Of a DNA stretch of 64,000 bases, positions 24,498 to 32,913 are shown one piece after another (position 1 is the stretch's first letter; every line of letters starts with the position of its first letter). A program made the translations under genes and the position numbers. The DNA is from Chthonomonas sp. UBA1950 (GTDB lineage: Bacteria; Armatimonadota; Fimbriimonadia; Fimbriimonadales; Fimbriimonadaceae), in NCBI GenBank assembly GCA_002336105.1, contig DDEQ01000015.1, positions 44,676 through 108,675 of the forward strand, given 5' to 3'. The notes beneath the pieces are model-generated. The model made no database searches, was not told the origin of the DNA, and saw only the letters and a program-made list of their open reading frames with translations.

Positions 24498-25463
24498 ATG
24501 CGATTTATGACCCATTGTTGCCGAAACATTATGATCGGGCTAGCCATATTGGTTGGTCTTGCTTTTGCTAAGCCAGCAATGGCCCAAGCAAGCGGGTCCG
24601 ATTATAAACTAATGCCTGAAGATGTTATTCACATCCAGGTTTACCGAACGAATGCGAGCCAGGACCAAATCGTTGCGGAAGTTCCCGTAGACCGATTTGG
24701 AAATGTCTCGGCTCCGTTTGCAGGGATCGTCAAGGTTCAAGGCCTAACCACCACTGAGGTTGAGACAGAACTCGCCAAACGATACGTCGAAAAACTAAGA
24801 TTGCGCGACCCCATCGTTTCCGTGACAATCGTTCGATATCGCAGAATGATGGTTTCGGTCGGTGGCCAGGTAAATCGTCCTGGGCAATATGAAGCTCGCC
24901 CCGGCGACACAATTCTTGACCTCATCAACCTCGGTGGTGGACCCGCTATTGACCGCGCTGACTATAAGCGCGCGACGCTTCAGCGAGGCAAGTCAAGAGA
25001 AGTCATTCCGCTCGATTTGTACGCTCTGCTCGTCCAAGGTGACACTTCACAGAATTTCGTTCTCGAAGACGGAGACATCCTCACCGTGCCACGCTCGCGA
25101 AACACAATTGTTGTTCTTGGAGCGGTCATGCAGCCAGGAACATTCCAATACGAAGAACCGATGCACTTATCGGATGCTATCGCGCTTGCCCACGGCGAGA
25201 TTCGGTATCGATCACGCTTTAGCCGAACCCTGATCCTTCGCGAGAAGCCCGGTCTTCCCGGTCAATACTATCGAATCGTCGCCAACTTCGTTCGATTTGT
25301 AAAGCAGAACGATCAATCGCAAAACATCGAGTTGCAACCTGGAGACTTTGTTTACGTTCCAGAAACAGATACTCCTGACCTGCAACAGATCAGCGGCATG
25401 ATTAACACTGCTTGGATCATCAACAGCGTCACAACAAATGGCATCCTTGGAATCAAGTTCTAA
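24498..25463 (+). CDS. Polysaccharide export protein, Wza-like outer membrane/periplasmic
   Basis: A 321-residue exported protein. Signal peptide: residues about 1-31 (IMIGLAILVGLAFAKPAMAQA). A poly-export domain follows (YKLMPEDVIHIQVYRT, VPVDRFGNVSAPFAG, VQGLTTTEVETELAKRYVEKL), then two SLBB domains (VSVGGQVNRPGQYEARPGDT, LDLINLGGG; and VVLGAVMQPGTFQYEEPMHL). The C-terminus is FVYVPETDTP plus a short hydrophobic tail. Such proteins form the outer export channel for capsular or exopolysaccharide. No lipobox cysteine follows the signal, unlike E. coli Wza. Partner Wzc/Wzx/Wzy genes are not in the window. Confidence 0.9.
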   Translation: MRFMTHCCRNIMIGLAILVGLAFAKPAMAQASGSDYKLMPEDVIHIQVYRTNASQDQIVAEVPVDRFGNVSAPFAGIVKVQGLTTTEVETELAKRYVEKLRLRDPIVSVTIVRYRRMMVSVGGQVNRPGQYEARPGDTILDLINLGGGPAIDRADYKRATLQRGKSREVIPLDLYALLVQGDTSQNFVLEDGDILTVPRSRNTIVVLGAVMQPGTFQYEEPMHLSDAIALAHGEIRYRSRFSRTLILREKPGLPGQYYRIVANFVRFVKQNDQSQNIELQPGDFVYVPETDTPDLQQISGMINTAWIINSVTTNGILGIKF

Positions 25464-25476
25464 GTAAACTCTAAGC

Positions 25477-26295
25477 GTGTCACAAACTGAACGGGAGGTC
25501 GCATCATCAGAGCGTCCTCCCGTTTTGCATTGTGCTGACCTTGTCTGTGGGTACGAAGGCCGAAAGGTGCTCCATGTCGACTCCCTCTTAGTTACCTCCG
25601 GCGAATCCATCGCTTTGCTTGGACCAAACGGGAGCGGCAAGTCAACCCTGCTCAAAACGATCGTCAAATCTCTCCCCCCAATCTCAGGGGCTGTTTCGAT
25701 TAGTGGACGAATTACAAAATCTCTCGATTACCGCCAGATAGCGCGTCTCGTCGGTTACGTCCCGCAAGAAGAGTCGACGACCTTTGCGTTCACGGTGCGT
25801 GAAATGGTTACCCTCGGACGACTCTCGCAATCAAATGGCATTTGGGATACCGACGAGGACCGCGCGTGCGCAACTGCAGCCATGCAACAAGCCGGGTGTA
25901 TAGAATTTGCAGATCGCCCCGTGACCTCTCTGAGTGGAGGAGAAAAGCAGCGCGCACTGATCGCAAGGGCATTAGCCCAAGACTGTCCGCTATTGCTTCT
26001 CGATGAACCATCTTCACACCTGGATGCATCTCACCAAATCGAAATCGCTGAGGTTCTTCACACGCTCGCACGAGAAGGTCGTAGCGTCGTCGCCGCAATT
26101 CATGATCTCAACCTTGTCAGCCAATTTGCCGAAAGAGCTGTGCTCATTGGAGACCAGAAGATTCTTTTGGATGGAACCGTTGAGGAGGTGCTGTCGAGTT
26201 CTCTACTTGAAGACGTCTATCGTGTACGTTTTGAGAGGCTTCGAACTTCGGACGGTAAGTTAATGATCGCACCGATGGCAAGGGACCGGTCCTAA
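25477..26295 (+). CDS. ABC transporter ATP-binding protein, FecE/BtuD-like
   Basis: A 272-residue ABC ATPase of the iron-siderophore/cobalamin uptake type. Walker A is GPNGSGKST, Q-loop GYVPQEESTTFAFTVREMVTLGR, signature LSGGEKQRALIARALAQ, Walker B LLLLDEPSSHLD, then the H-loop in VVAAIHDLNLVSQFAER. The TFAFTVREMVTLGR segment is characteristic of the FecCD/BtuCD class. No permease or binding protein is adjacent, so it is an orphan subunit here. Start GTG 25477, 13 bp after the export gene. The substrate cannot be set from sequence. Confidence 0.9.
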   Translation: MSQTEREVASSERPPVLHCADLVCGYEGRKVLHVDSLLVTSGESIALLGPNGSGKSTLLKTIVKSLPPISGAVSISGRITKSLDYRQIARLVGYVPQEESTTFAFTVREMVTLGRLSQSNGIWDTDEDRACATAAMQQAGCIEFADRPVTSLSGGEKQRALIARALAQDCPLLLLDEPSSHLDASHQIEIAEVLHTLAREGRSVVAAIHDLNLVSQFAERAVLIGDQKILLDGTVEEVLSSSLLEDVYRVRFERLRTSDGKLMIAPMARDRS

Positions 26296-26302
26296 TATTA
26301 GC

Positions 26303-26331
26303 TATCACATAACCCTTTAAACGTTGTGATA
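26303..26331. promoter_or_regulatory. Inverted repeat before the oxidoreductase gene
   Basis: TATCACA (26303-26309) and TGTGATA (26325-26331) are perfect 7-bp arms with a 15-bp spacer. It could be an operator or a weak 3' hairpin for the ABC gene; there is no T tract. Confidence 0.35.
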
Positions 26332-26395
26332 TACAGCGAATATACACCTATCATCAGGGTGAAATAGGGCTTTGAAAGGTACCCTCGAAGACGAT

Positions 26396-27520
26396 ATGGA
26401 CCCACTGCGCGTCGGCATAGTCGGCATCGGAAACATTAGCGGCATCTATCTCAAGAATTTATCTGGCTACCGGTCGACGACAGTCGTTGCCGTGGCAGAT
26501 ATTAGCCGTGAACGAGCTGAAAAGGCCGCATCTGAATACTCTGTTCCAAACGTTTTAACTCCTGAAGAACTTCTGGCTCATCCAGACGTTGATCTCGTCC
26601 TCAACCTAACGATTCCAGCGGTTCATGGCGAGATCGCGATGAAGGCAGTCTCAAACGGCAAACACGTTTACAACGAAAAGCCTCTCACGATTGAACTCGA
26701 TGAGGCACATGCTCTCGTCAAGACAGCGAAAGACAAAGGCGTAAGAGTTGGGTGTGCCCCAGACACATTCCTCGGAGCTGGAATCCAGACGGCAATCAAA
26801 GTAATCGACAGCGGAAAAATCGGCGACGTCGTCGCTGGTCAGGCGTTCATGATGGGTCACGGCCCCGAAGCTTGGCACCCTTCACCCGAGTTCTTCTACA
26901 AACGCGGCGGCGGACCAATGCTCGATATGGGCCCTTACTACATCACAGCGCTGGTCGCTTTGTTTGGAGGTGTTGTTCGAACAACTGGTATGACCCGAGC
27001 CAGCTTCCCAACTCGAACTGTCGGTAGCGGTGACCTAAAAGGCAGCATCATTACTGTAGAAACTCCAACCCACCTCGCGGGCGTTATGGAGATGCAAGGC
27101 GGGGCAATCGTCGAACTGACAACCAGTTTTGACGTTTATCATTCGTCACACGATTGGAAGAACCCAATCACGATTTACGGCAGCGAAGGAACCATGCGAG
27201 TTCCCGACCCGAACTCATTCGGTGGCCCGGTCCTCGTCAGACGACACGACGAAGAGGAATGGACCGAAATGCCGCTTGAGCACGGATTTGCCGAAAACAG
27301 CCGTGGTCTCGGTGTTCTTGACATCGCCTATGCAATCCAAGAAAATCGGCCACAGCGCGTTACTGGCGACCTAGCTCTACACGTTTTGGATACCATGCTT
27401 TCCTTCGAGAAGTCATCCAACAGCGGAACGCATCAGGTGCTCACAACAACCGTCAGCCGCCCAGAAGCGATGGCGATCGATCAGTACAAAGATGAAGTCC
27501 CTACCCCGGTAGCAGAATAA
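26396..27520 (+). CDS. Gfo/Idh/MocA family oxidoreductase
   Basis: A 374-residue NAD(P)-dependent sugar-type dehydrogenase. The Rossmann motif is GIVGIGNISGIYLKN (about residues 7-21). DLVLNLTIPAVHGEIAMKAV and the conserved YNEKPLTI (the EKP motif, with the catalytic Lys) follow, and GGGPMLDMGPYYITALVALFGG is the classic substrate-binding helix with the catalytic Asp/His-type site (here DMGPYY). It likely oxidises or reduces a sugar or inositol derivative. Start ATG 26396 is preferred; a TTG at 26372 would add eight residues. It ends in a bidirectional terminator against the HAD gene. Confidence 0.9.
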   Translation: MDPLRVGIVGIGNISGIYLKNLSGYRSTTVVAVADISRERAEKAASEYSVPNVLTPEELLAHPDVDLVLNLTIPAVHGEIAMKAVSNGKHVYNEKPLTIELDEAHALVKTAKDKGVRVGCAPDTFLGAGIQTAIKVIDSGKIGDVVAGQAFMMGHGPEAWHPSPEFFYKRGGGPMLDMGPYYITALVALFGGVVRTTGMTRASFPTRTVGSGDLKGSIITVETPTHLAGVMEMQGGAIVELTTSFDVYHSSHDWKNPITIYGSEGTMRVPDPNSFGGPVLVRRHDEEEWTEMPLEHGFAENSRGLGVLDIAYAIQENRPQRVTGDLALHVLDTMLSFEKSSNSGTHQVLTTTVSRPEAMAIDQYKDEVPTPVAE

Positions 27521-27526
27521 CTTCAC

Positions 27527-27556
27527 GAAGTCTCGACAGATCACTGTCGGGACTTC
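27527..27556. terminator. Bidirectional terminator between convergent genes
   Basis: A 13-bp stem (GAAGTCTCGACAG with CTGTCGGGACTTC, one T-G wobble) around loop ATCA, followed by TTAA. It overlaps the last codons of the HAD gene. Confidence 0.7.
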
Positions 27557-28185
27557 TTAACCCATTCCTTGAACTCGGCTACGGAGCTACAGAGCACATC
27601 TGGATTTCCTGACGCCAATTCTACAGCGTTGGCTTCTGGTGCCCAAGCGACGGACACCGCCAAGGTTCCCGCCTCTCGTGCCGATACGATGTCGTGCTTG
27701 ACATCTCCGACGTATCCAACATCCTTAGGATCCACACCCCATGTGGCGACGACCTCTTTAATCTTCTCCGGCTTGCATGGCCCGTGCAGACAACCCCAGC
27801 GTATCTCGTCGAAATAGCCGTTCAATCCCATCACTCGCATCGATATCTCAAGTGTGTGACGTCCTTTCCCCGTAACAAGGGCGAGAAGGAAGCCCTCCTT
27901 TTTGAGGTCTGACAACAGCTCCTTGATGCCCTCGAATGGCTCAGTAACCGCTTGATGAAGCTCCTCGTAATACCGAAGATAGTCACGAAGGCATTTCTCA
28001 GGATCTTGGGGGGCAATCCTTGGAAGGCTCCCTTCCTCTGAAGGCCCAAAACTCGCCCAGATATCAGCATCCGAGAACTTCCGACCAGCAATCGGCTCAG
28101 CGGCTCTCCTCATTCCCTCTACGCAGATGTAGAGCGTGTCGCCAAGTGTGCCATCCATGTCAAAAATGAGTCCGCGTAAGGGCAT
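27541..28185 (-). CDS. HAD-superfamily hydrolase, phosphoglycolate phosphatase-like
   Basis: A 214-residue HAD phosphatase. Motif I is FDMDGTLGDT (residues 8-17, catalytic Asp pair), motif II VTGKG (Thr), motif III in KPEKIKEV (Lys) and motif IV GYVGDVKHDI. An alpha-helical cap lies between motifs I and II. This fits the Gph/PgmB-like subfamily, which acts on small phosphorylated metabolites; the substrate is not known. Start ATG 28185. It faces the oxidoreductase gene, with the terminator hairpin overlapping its stop. Confidence 0.88.
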   Translation of the reverse strand: MPLRGLIFDMDGTLGDTLYICVEGMRRAAEPIAGRKFSDADIWASFGPSEEGSLPRIAPQDPEKCLRDYLRYYEELHQAVTEPFEGIKELLSDLKKEGFLLALVTGKGRHTLEISMRVMGLNGYFDEIRWGCLHGPCKPEKIKEVVATWGVDPKDVGYVGDVKHDIVSAREAGTLAVSVAWAPEANAVELASGNPDVLCSSVAEFKEWVKKSRQ

Positions 28186-28266
28186 CTTTTCATCGTACCG
28201 GTTCGTAGATTGATCCTAGTTTCGCAAGCACAGACAACCGGCTATTGAGTGGCGGTTCTGATCTCA

Positions 28267-28272
28267 CATAAT
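28267..28272 (+). promoter_or_regulatory. Candidate -10 box, CATAAT
   Basis: CATAAT ends 6 nt before ATG 28279 with no ribosome binding site between; consistent with a leaderless mRNA for the acyltransferase. Confidence 0.4.
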
Positions 28273-28278
28273 GAATCT

Positions 28279-28956
28279 ATGCCGGATCGGTTTCCGCCTA
28301 TTTATCACATTGCGACTGCCCTTTTCCGATTCTTTCACGCAACACACGGCGGTTTAAAGGGGCTCAATCCGGATAGGGTGCCGAAGGAAGGCGGCGTTAT
28401 TATCGCTCCCGTCCACATGAGTCACCTCGATCCTCCTGCCCTCGCTAACATCATTAAGCATCGAAGATTACGCGCCCTTGCGAAGGAAGAACTTTTTGAG
28501 AACAAGTTGTTTGGGGCGATCATCGCAGGCATCGGCGCATATCCGGTCAAACGCGGCGAAGGGGACCTTGAAGCCGTAAAGAAGACCATCGACATATTGA
28601 AAGGCGGAGAAGCGGTCATTGTTTTCCCAGAAGGAACCCGAAACAACGGGACGCAGCTATTGCCTTTGGCACAAGGAACTGCAATGCTCGCAAAGAAAGC
28701 GGGCGTTCCTGTGGTCCCGGTCGGCATAGCGGGGACCCAAATGTTGCTTCCTCACGGCGATACGATCAAGCGAGTTAAGAAATATCCAGTTGTTGTCGCT
28801 GTTGGCGAGCCATTTCGCTATGAAGACACCGCTACAGGTGCCAATGAAAAAGAAAACAGGAAACTTTTTCTTGATGAACTAGAAAAGCGAATCCTAAGCC
28901 TTTGTGAAGAGGCCGGAATCGCATTGAAGCCCCCAACCGAAGAGAAGGAGCGGTAA
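28279..28956 (+). CDS. plsC: 1-acyl-glycerol-3-phosphate acyltransferase (PlsC-like)
   Basis: A 225-residue acyltransferase that would add the second acyl chain to lysophosphatidic acid. The catalytic HX4D motif is HMSHLD in IAPVHMSHLDPPAL, followed by LRALAKEELF, IGAYPVKRGEGD and the glycerol-phosphate-binding FPEGTRN. VPVVPVGIAGTQ is the fourth conserved block. Start ATG 28279 was chosen over GTG 28249 because of the -10 placement. The zeta-toxin-like gene follows after 11 bp. Confidence 0.9.
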   Translation: MPDRFPPIYHIATALFRFFHATHGGLKGLNPDRVPKEGGVIIAPVHMSHLDPPALANIIKHRRLRALAKEELFENKLFGAIIAGIGAYPVKRGEGDLEAVKKTIDILKGGEAVIVFPEGTRNNGTQLLPLAQGTAMLAKKAGVPVVPVGIAGTQMLLPHGDTIKRVKKYPVVVAVGEPFRYEDTATGANEKENRKLFLDELEKRILSLCEEAGIALKPPTEEKER

Positions 28957-28967
28957 CCTAAACAAAT

Positions 28968-29546
28968 ATGAGTACGCCTCCACAGGCAGTGATCATTTCC
29001 GGACCAAACGGTTCGGGAAAATCAACGGCGGCAAAAATCCTACTGCCACCAGGAATGATCTTCCTCAATGCAGACATGATTGCCCAAGAGCTTACGGGTA
29101 AGCCGGGCACCTCTGCAGATATCAACGCTGGTCGCATTTTGCTAGATAAGATCGACCAACTCGAATCTGCAGGCGAAAGCTTCGCTTTCGAAACAACCCT
29201 TGCCACTAAGCTACTTTCCTCTCGAGTGGAAGCTTGGAAGAAGAGCGGGTTTGAGGTCCACCTTATCTACTTTTATCTAGCAAGCCCCGAGCTTGCCGTA
29301 CAGCGTGTGGCACAACGAGTGCGCACCGGCGGGCACGATGTCCCTGAAGAGACCATTAAGCGACGATATACGAAAGGCCTTATTCACTTCATGACGCTTT
29401 ATCGCGACCTCGTCGACACCTGGAGGTTGTATGATAACTCGGGCGGTCCGGAACCGCTTCCCGTTGCTCGTGGGTCACACAAGACTGGAACGAAGGTGGA
29501 GTGCGCGCGACTTTGGACAATGTTAGAAATGGAGTACGGCCAGTGA
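28968..29546 (+). CDS. Zeta toxin-like P-loop kinase
   Basis: A 192-residue P-loop protein of the zeta toxin / COG4185 type. Walker A is GPNGSGKST (residues 12-20). LNADMIAQEL matches the substrate-binding aspartate region and FAFETTLATKLLSSR the conserved ETT block. IYFYLASPELAVQRVAQRVRTGGHDVPEETIKRRY carries the basic lid residues typical of the group. True zeta toxins phosphorylate UDP-GlcNAc and block wall synthesis; chromosomal relatives of this type are largely uncharacterised. It is followed by two tiny overlapping genes, the first via GTGA. Toxicity is not shown here. Confidence 0.85.
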   Translation: MSTPPQAVIISGPNGSGKSTAAKILLPPGMIFLNADMIAQELTGKPGTSADINAGRILLDKIDQLESAGESFAFETTLATKLLSSRVEAWKKSGFEVHLIYFYLASPELAVQRVAQRVRTGGHDVPEETIKRRYTKGLIHFMTLYRDLVDTWRLYDNSGGPEPLPVARGSHKTGTKVECARLWTMLEMEYGQ

Positions 29547-29728
29547 GTGATCGAGAAATTTTTTGGAGTGACGAAGAAGTCGACAAGGCCGTAAAAGAAG
29601 CAGTTAGAGAGGCTCTTGAGCGACACGGCAGACGCGGAGACTTGGTCGCAGTCGAAAGGCAAGGGCAGGTGCTTCTAGTAACAGTTGATGACGCTGTTTC
29701 GAAAAGGACAAGGGAAGAAGGATGCTAG
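29543..29728 (+). CDS. Small charged protein, possible partner of the zeta toxin-like kinase
   Basis: A 61-residue protein starting GTG, overlapping the kinase stop (GTGA). It is a charged helix (DEEVDKAVKEAVREALERHGRRG) followed by a short beta hairpin (DLVAVERQGQVLLVTVDDAV). No family is recognised. The size, the overlap and the charge would suit an antitoxin, but in known zeta systems the antitoxin usually precedes the toxin, so this is only a guess. The next gene overlaps it by 7 bp. Confidence 0.6.
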   Translation: MSDREIFWSDEEVDKAVKEAVREALERHGRRGDLVAVERQGQVLLVTVDDAVSKRTREEGC

Positions 29729-29889
29729 GCGACCCAACGGTTAACCTACCTACTCTGCTCAAGATCTTTGTCTTTGGAACTCTCGCTGTCCTTCTCATTG
29801 TGTTCTTTGGCCTTCGAGCGTTTCTAAAGTGGCGTTCGAAGGACCAGGAGTCTGGAGAGAATATGCGGGGAACCTCAAACCGCTTTTGA
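29722..29889 (+). CDS. Small single-pass membrane protein
   Basis: A 55-residue protein with one membrane helix (about residues 12-33, LLKIFVFGTLAVLLIVFFGL) and a basic then polar tail (RAFLKWRSKDQESGEN). A strong AGGGAAGAAGG (29711-29721) sits right before the ATG, some of it probably the ribosome binding site. It overlaps the preceding small gene by 7 bp, so the three form one operon. It stops 3 bp before the end of the convergent glycosyltransferase gene. No family is recognised. Confidence 0.6.
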   Translation: MLGDPTVNLPTLLKIFVFGTLAVLLIVFFGLRAFLKWRSKDQESGENMRGTSNRF

Positions 29890-29892
29890 GGA

Positions 29893-30984
29893 TTAATGGA
29901 CAGCTTTTCGGTAAACCGCTTCAAAGCGGTTTGCCATTTCACCTAAGGTGAATTTCTGCTCAACAACTCTGCGCCCCATACGTCCCATTTCTTCTCGAAT
30001 GTTCTCGTTCGCGAGTAAGAATGAAACGGCTTCTGCAATGGCATCCGGTCGCAGGTCTACCAATAACCCCGTCTGTTGGTGCCTTACAACCTCCGGCAAC
30101 GCCCCAACGCGTGTGGCGACGACGGCCTTTCCTCGCGCCATCGATTCGATGGCAGCCACTCCGAAGGTTTCCATGTAGGAAGGCAATGTAGAAAGCGTAA
30201 AACTGTCGATCAGTCGCGGAATATCGTGGCGAACACCTGTGATGGTGATCCGATCCGACAATCCCGCATCGCTTACTGCCTGATCAATCTCAGTTTTAAA
30301 GCCTTCTTCGACCAATCCTACCAATAACAAGTGGGCATCTGGATGCTCAGACTTAAGTGAGCCCATCGCCTGAATCAATTCAACTTGTCCTTTATCTCTG
30401 CAGACTCTGGCGACGACGCCAACGACTTGCTTCGAGTCTTCGATTCCAAGTTCATTAAGAGCGTCTCTGCGAGATGATGGAGCGATATCCACAAAGTCAG
30501 TGCCGTTGTAAACGGTGTCAATAAATCTTTCTGGAACGCCGTTGCCGTGAAGCATTCCGGCGACGAAATTGCTGACCGCAACCAAACGGTTCGTTCGACG
30601 AGCAAGGCGTCGATAAATCTGATCGTTATTTGCGATATGAACGCTAGTGACGATTGGCGTTTTCGTTACAAGACCGAGGGCGTGTCCGATATATGCGCTT
30701 CTAGTCAGGTGAGTATGAACGACGTCTATCTTGTTCTTACGAACCTGACGAACCAGGTAGCCCATCGTTCGCCACCAGCCGGTACCCTTCATATGAGAGT
30801 TGTGAACCGGAATTCCCGCGTCGGAAAGAATCGTTGGCAACCAACCGGGCGCAGGGGTAACAACCTGCACATAATGGCCCATTCGCGTTAGATTTGTTGA
30901 CAACGAATAGACGTGCCGCTCAGCGCCAGAAGTAGCACTGCTAGAGCACATTTGAAGGATTCGTAGTGGCCTCGACTCGCCCAA
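29893..30984 (-). CDS. Family 4 glycosyltransferase
   Basis: A 363-residue GT-B glycosyltransferase. The N-terminal domain starts RPLRILQMCSSSATSGAERHVYSL, typical of GT4 enzymes of surface polysaccharide synthesis. The second domain has VVGVVARVCRDKGQVELIQAM, LLLVGLVEEGFK and the nucleotide-sugar site ETFGVAAIESMARGKAVVATRVGALPEVV with the EX7E motif (E...E). TTG is used as start (30982-30984); no ATG fits as well. The donor and acceptor are unknown. It may work with the Wza-like exporter or the 4657-6179 pair. Confidence 0.88.
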   Translation of the reverse strand: MGESRPLRILQMCSSSATSGAERHVYSLSTNLTRMGHYVQVVTPAPGWLPTILSDAGIPVHNSHMKGTGWWRTMGYLVRQVRKNKIDVVHTHLTRSAYIGHALGLVTKTPIVTSVHIANNDQIYRRLARRTNRLVAVSNFVAGMLHGNGVPERFIDTVYNGTDFVDIAPSSRRDALNELGIEDSKQVVGVVARVCRDKGQVELIQAMGSLKSEHPDAHLLLVGLVEEGFKTEIDQAVSDAGLSDRITITGVRHDIPRLIDSFTLSTLPSYMETFGVAAIESMARGKAVVATRVGALPEVVRHQQTGLLVDLRPDAIAEAVSFLLANENIREEMGRMGRRVVEQKFTLGEMANRFEAVYRKAVH

Positions 30985-31035
30985 TCAATCACCGACCGTT
31001 TTAGTGGTCGTGAGAGAGAATACCCGTGAATCGCG

Positions 31036-31041
31036 TAATCT
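31036..31041 (+). promoter_or_regulatory. Candidate -10 box, TAATCT
   Basis: TAATCT ends 7 nt before ATG 31049; an overlapping TATAGT lies at 31041-31046. No ribosome binding site, so a leaderless start is likely. Confidence 0.35.
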
Positions 31042-31048
31042 ATAGTAT

Positions 31049-32398
31049 ATGCCTCCATCAGAACCCTTAACGTTCAAGCCTCCAGGACAGTCAGGGTTCA
31101 AACAGAAGTTCACCCAATCCAAGCTTGGCAAGGTCGTGAGGCACTCTGATTTCCGACTCCTTTGGATCGGCGCGTTCTTAAGTTTCACCGGTAGCTGGGT
31201 TCAAAATATCGCTCAGGGTTATTACGTGTATTCGATTACGCGAAGCGAAACAATGCTCGCCGTTGTCTCGTTCGTGTGGAGTCTTCCCGTATTTCTTTTC
31301 GGCCTCGTCGCCGGCTCATTTACCGATCATTTCAATAAGCGAAAAGTGCTTGCTTGGACTCAAGTCTGGTTTGCCTGTTCCGCGACTTACTTAGCCATTG
31401 CCACATGGATGGGATTTGTTCAGCTCTGGCAAATACTTGTTGTGTCTTTCACAAACGGTTTAGTGTCGTGCATAGAAATGCCAGCGAGGCAGAGCATTGT
31501 GAGCCGAGTCGTGCCTCCTGAAGACCTTGCTGCGGCAGTACCGGTCAACGCAATGACGTTCAACGTTGCGCGAATTTTTGGGCCAGCTATTGGCGCATTC
31601 ATTCTGGCCAAGTTCGGGGTTGCCTGGTGCTACTTCATCAACGGTCTGTCATTCTTTGCTCTCATTTGGTCGGCATTTGCCATCAAAGCAGATCTTCGAT
31701 CGCATGAAACAGAAATTGGCCCCATGCGCGATCTCATCACAGAAGGGATGCTCTACACCATGCGAGACATCCGGCTAAGGACCCTTTTGATCCTAGAGGC
31801 TTGCACGGCTTGTTTTGGCATTGCGTACATACCGCTCATCCCTGCCTACGCGAAAGAGGCACTTGGAGCACAAGTAGTTATGATCAATAAGGTGCCAGTC
31901 GATGAAGCCAAGGTGCTCAACGGCTACCTCTACATGGCAGTCGGTATTGGTGCTCTATTCGGGCTTATCTTGATCACAACACTGTCTGACAGCGACAAGA
32001 AGGGCAACATTGTGAGGTGGGCAATGACTCTGCTCGGCGTGGGTCTCATTCTGATTGCATTCGTGCGTTCTCTTTGGCTCGTTCTTCCGATAGTCGCTGT
32101 GATGGGATGCGCCACCATCATGCAGTTCAACACCACCAATGCGCTGTTTCAATTACTTGCCCCAGACAGGCTCAGAGGGCGCGTTCTGGCGATGCACATC
32201 TGGACTCTAAACGGCTTGTCTCCTTTTGGTGTGCTTCTCTTTGGTGGAATTGCTAATTTCACGCGCACGAACCCGGAGCTATCAAATACGCTACCCATCA
32301 ATGGGGTCGCGCTCGTTATGGCGCTAGGGGGACTTGTGATGCTCGTCGGAGCAGCTGCCGCGATTCGGAATCGACACGGCCTTTCCAACCTTGCTTAG
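31049..32398 (+). CDS. MFS exporter, enterobactin exporter EntS-like
   Basis: A 449-residue major facilitator with about 12 membrane segments. The N-terminus FRLLWIGAFLSFTGSWVQNIAQGYYVYSI and the loop motif GSFTDHFNKRKVL are characteristic of the MFS_3 / DHA3 family, as is MPARQSIVSRVVPPEDLAAAVPVNAMTFNVARIFGPAIGAF. The family exports siderophores, macrolides or other small molecules; the substrate is unknown. The ORF is complete with start ATG 31049. It meets the lipoprotein gene tail-to-tail, sharing TTAG at 32395-32398. Confidence 0.9.
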   Translation: MPPSEPLTFKPPGQSGFKQKFTQSKLGKVVRHSDFRLLWIGAFLSFTGSWVQNIAQGYYVYSITRSETMLAVVSFVWSLPVFLFGLVAGSFTDHFNKRKVLAWTQVWFACSATYLAIATWMGFVQLWQILVVSFTNGLVSCIEMPARQSIVSRVVPPEDLAAAVPVNAMTFNVARIFGPAIGAFILAKFGVAWCYFINGLSFFALIWSAFAIKADLRSHETEIGPMRDLITEGMLYTMRDIRLRTLLILEACTACFGIAYIPLIPAYAKEALGAQVVMINKVPVDEAKVLNGYLYMAVGIGALFGLILITTLSDSDKKGNIVRWAMTLLGVGLILIAFVRSLWLVLPIVAVMGCATIMQFNTTNALFQLLAPDRLRGRVLAMHIWTLNGLSPFGVLLFGGIANFTRTNPELSNTLPINGVALVMALGGLVMLVGAAAAIRNRHGLSNLA

Positions 32399-32913
32399 TG
32401 GATGCTGTCCCACGCTTTTTGAGCCTTTTCTTGGCAAGAATCAAACGTCTTCTTAGCAGTGTCAACCTGGTGCTGCAAAGTGTTGATTTGCTGCTGAGTC
32501 TCCTTTAGCAACTTTTCACCGTCATCTTTGGCTTTCTTGGCTTCCTCCAGTTTAGTTTGAAGATCGTCAGAGACCTTTTTATACTTTTCGATAGCGGCGA
32601 TCTTTTCTTTCTCGGCTGAGATGGCAGCTTGATGAAGTTTGTCCGGCGTTTTGCCAAGTTCACCCTTCAATTTATCTAGCTGCTCTTTTGCGTCGTCAAT
32701 CGACTTTTGAGTCGCTTTCAAATCGACTTTGCTTAATTCAGCTCTAGCCGAGTCCCATGCCTGTACAGCAACCTTTGAAACGACCTCGGCAGCCTGTTTT
32801 GCATTTTGTACCGCAGCCTCTTGATCCTTGCTCTCACATCCAGCAATAAACGCAACGAGAACGGAGGCGAAAATCAGGCTATGCGATGACTTGAATTTAG
32901 CTATGAGAACCAC
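32395..32913 (-). CDS. Coiled-coil lipoprotein, unknown function
   Basis: A 172-residue protein with a lipoprotein signal (SLIFASVLVAFIAGC, lipidated Cys about residue 26). The rest is a long Ala/Lys/Glu/Asp-rich coiled coil (DDAKEQLDKLKGELGKT, KKAKDDGEKLLKETQQQINTLQHQVDTAKK). It resembles Lpp- or YgeR-type helical spacer lipoproteins only in style. The start overlaps the end of the upstream membrane-protein gene by 17 bp, so they are co-transcribed. Confidence 0.75.
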   Translation of the reverse strand: MVLIAKFKSSHSLIFASVLVAFIAGCESKDQEAAVQNAKQAAEVVSKVAVQAWDSARAELSKVDLKATQKSIDDAKEQLDKLKGELGKTPDKLHQAAISAEKEKIAAIEKYKKVSDDLQTKLEEAKKAKDDGEKLLKETQQQINTLQHQVDTAKKTFDSCQEKAQKAWDSIH

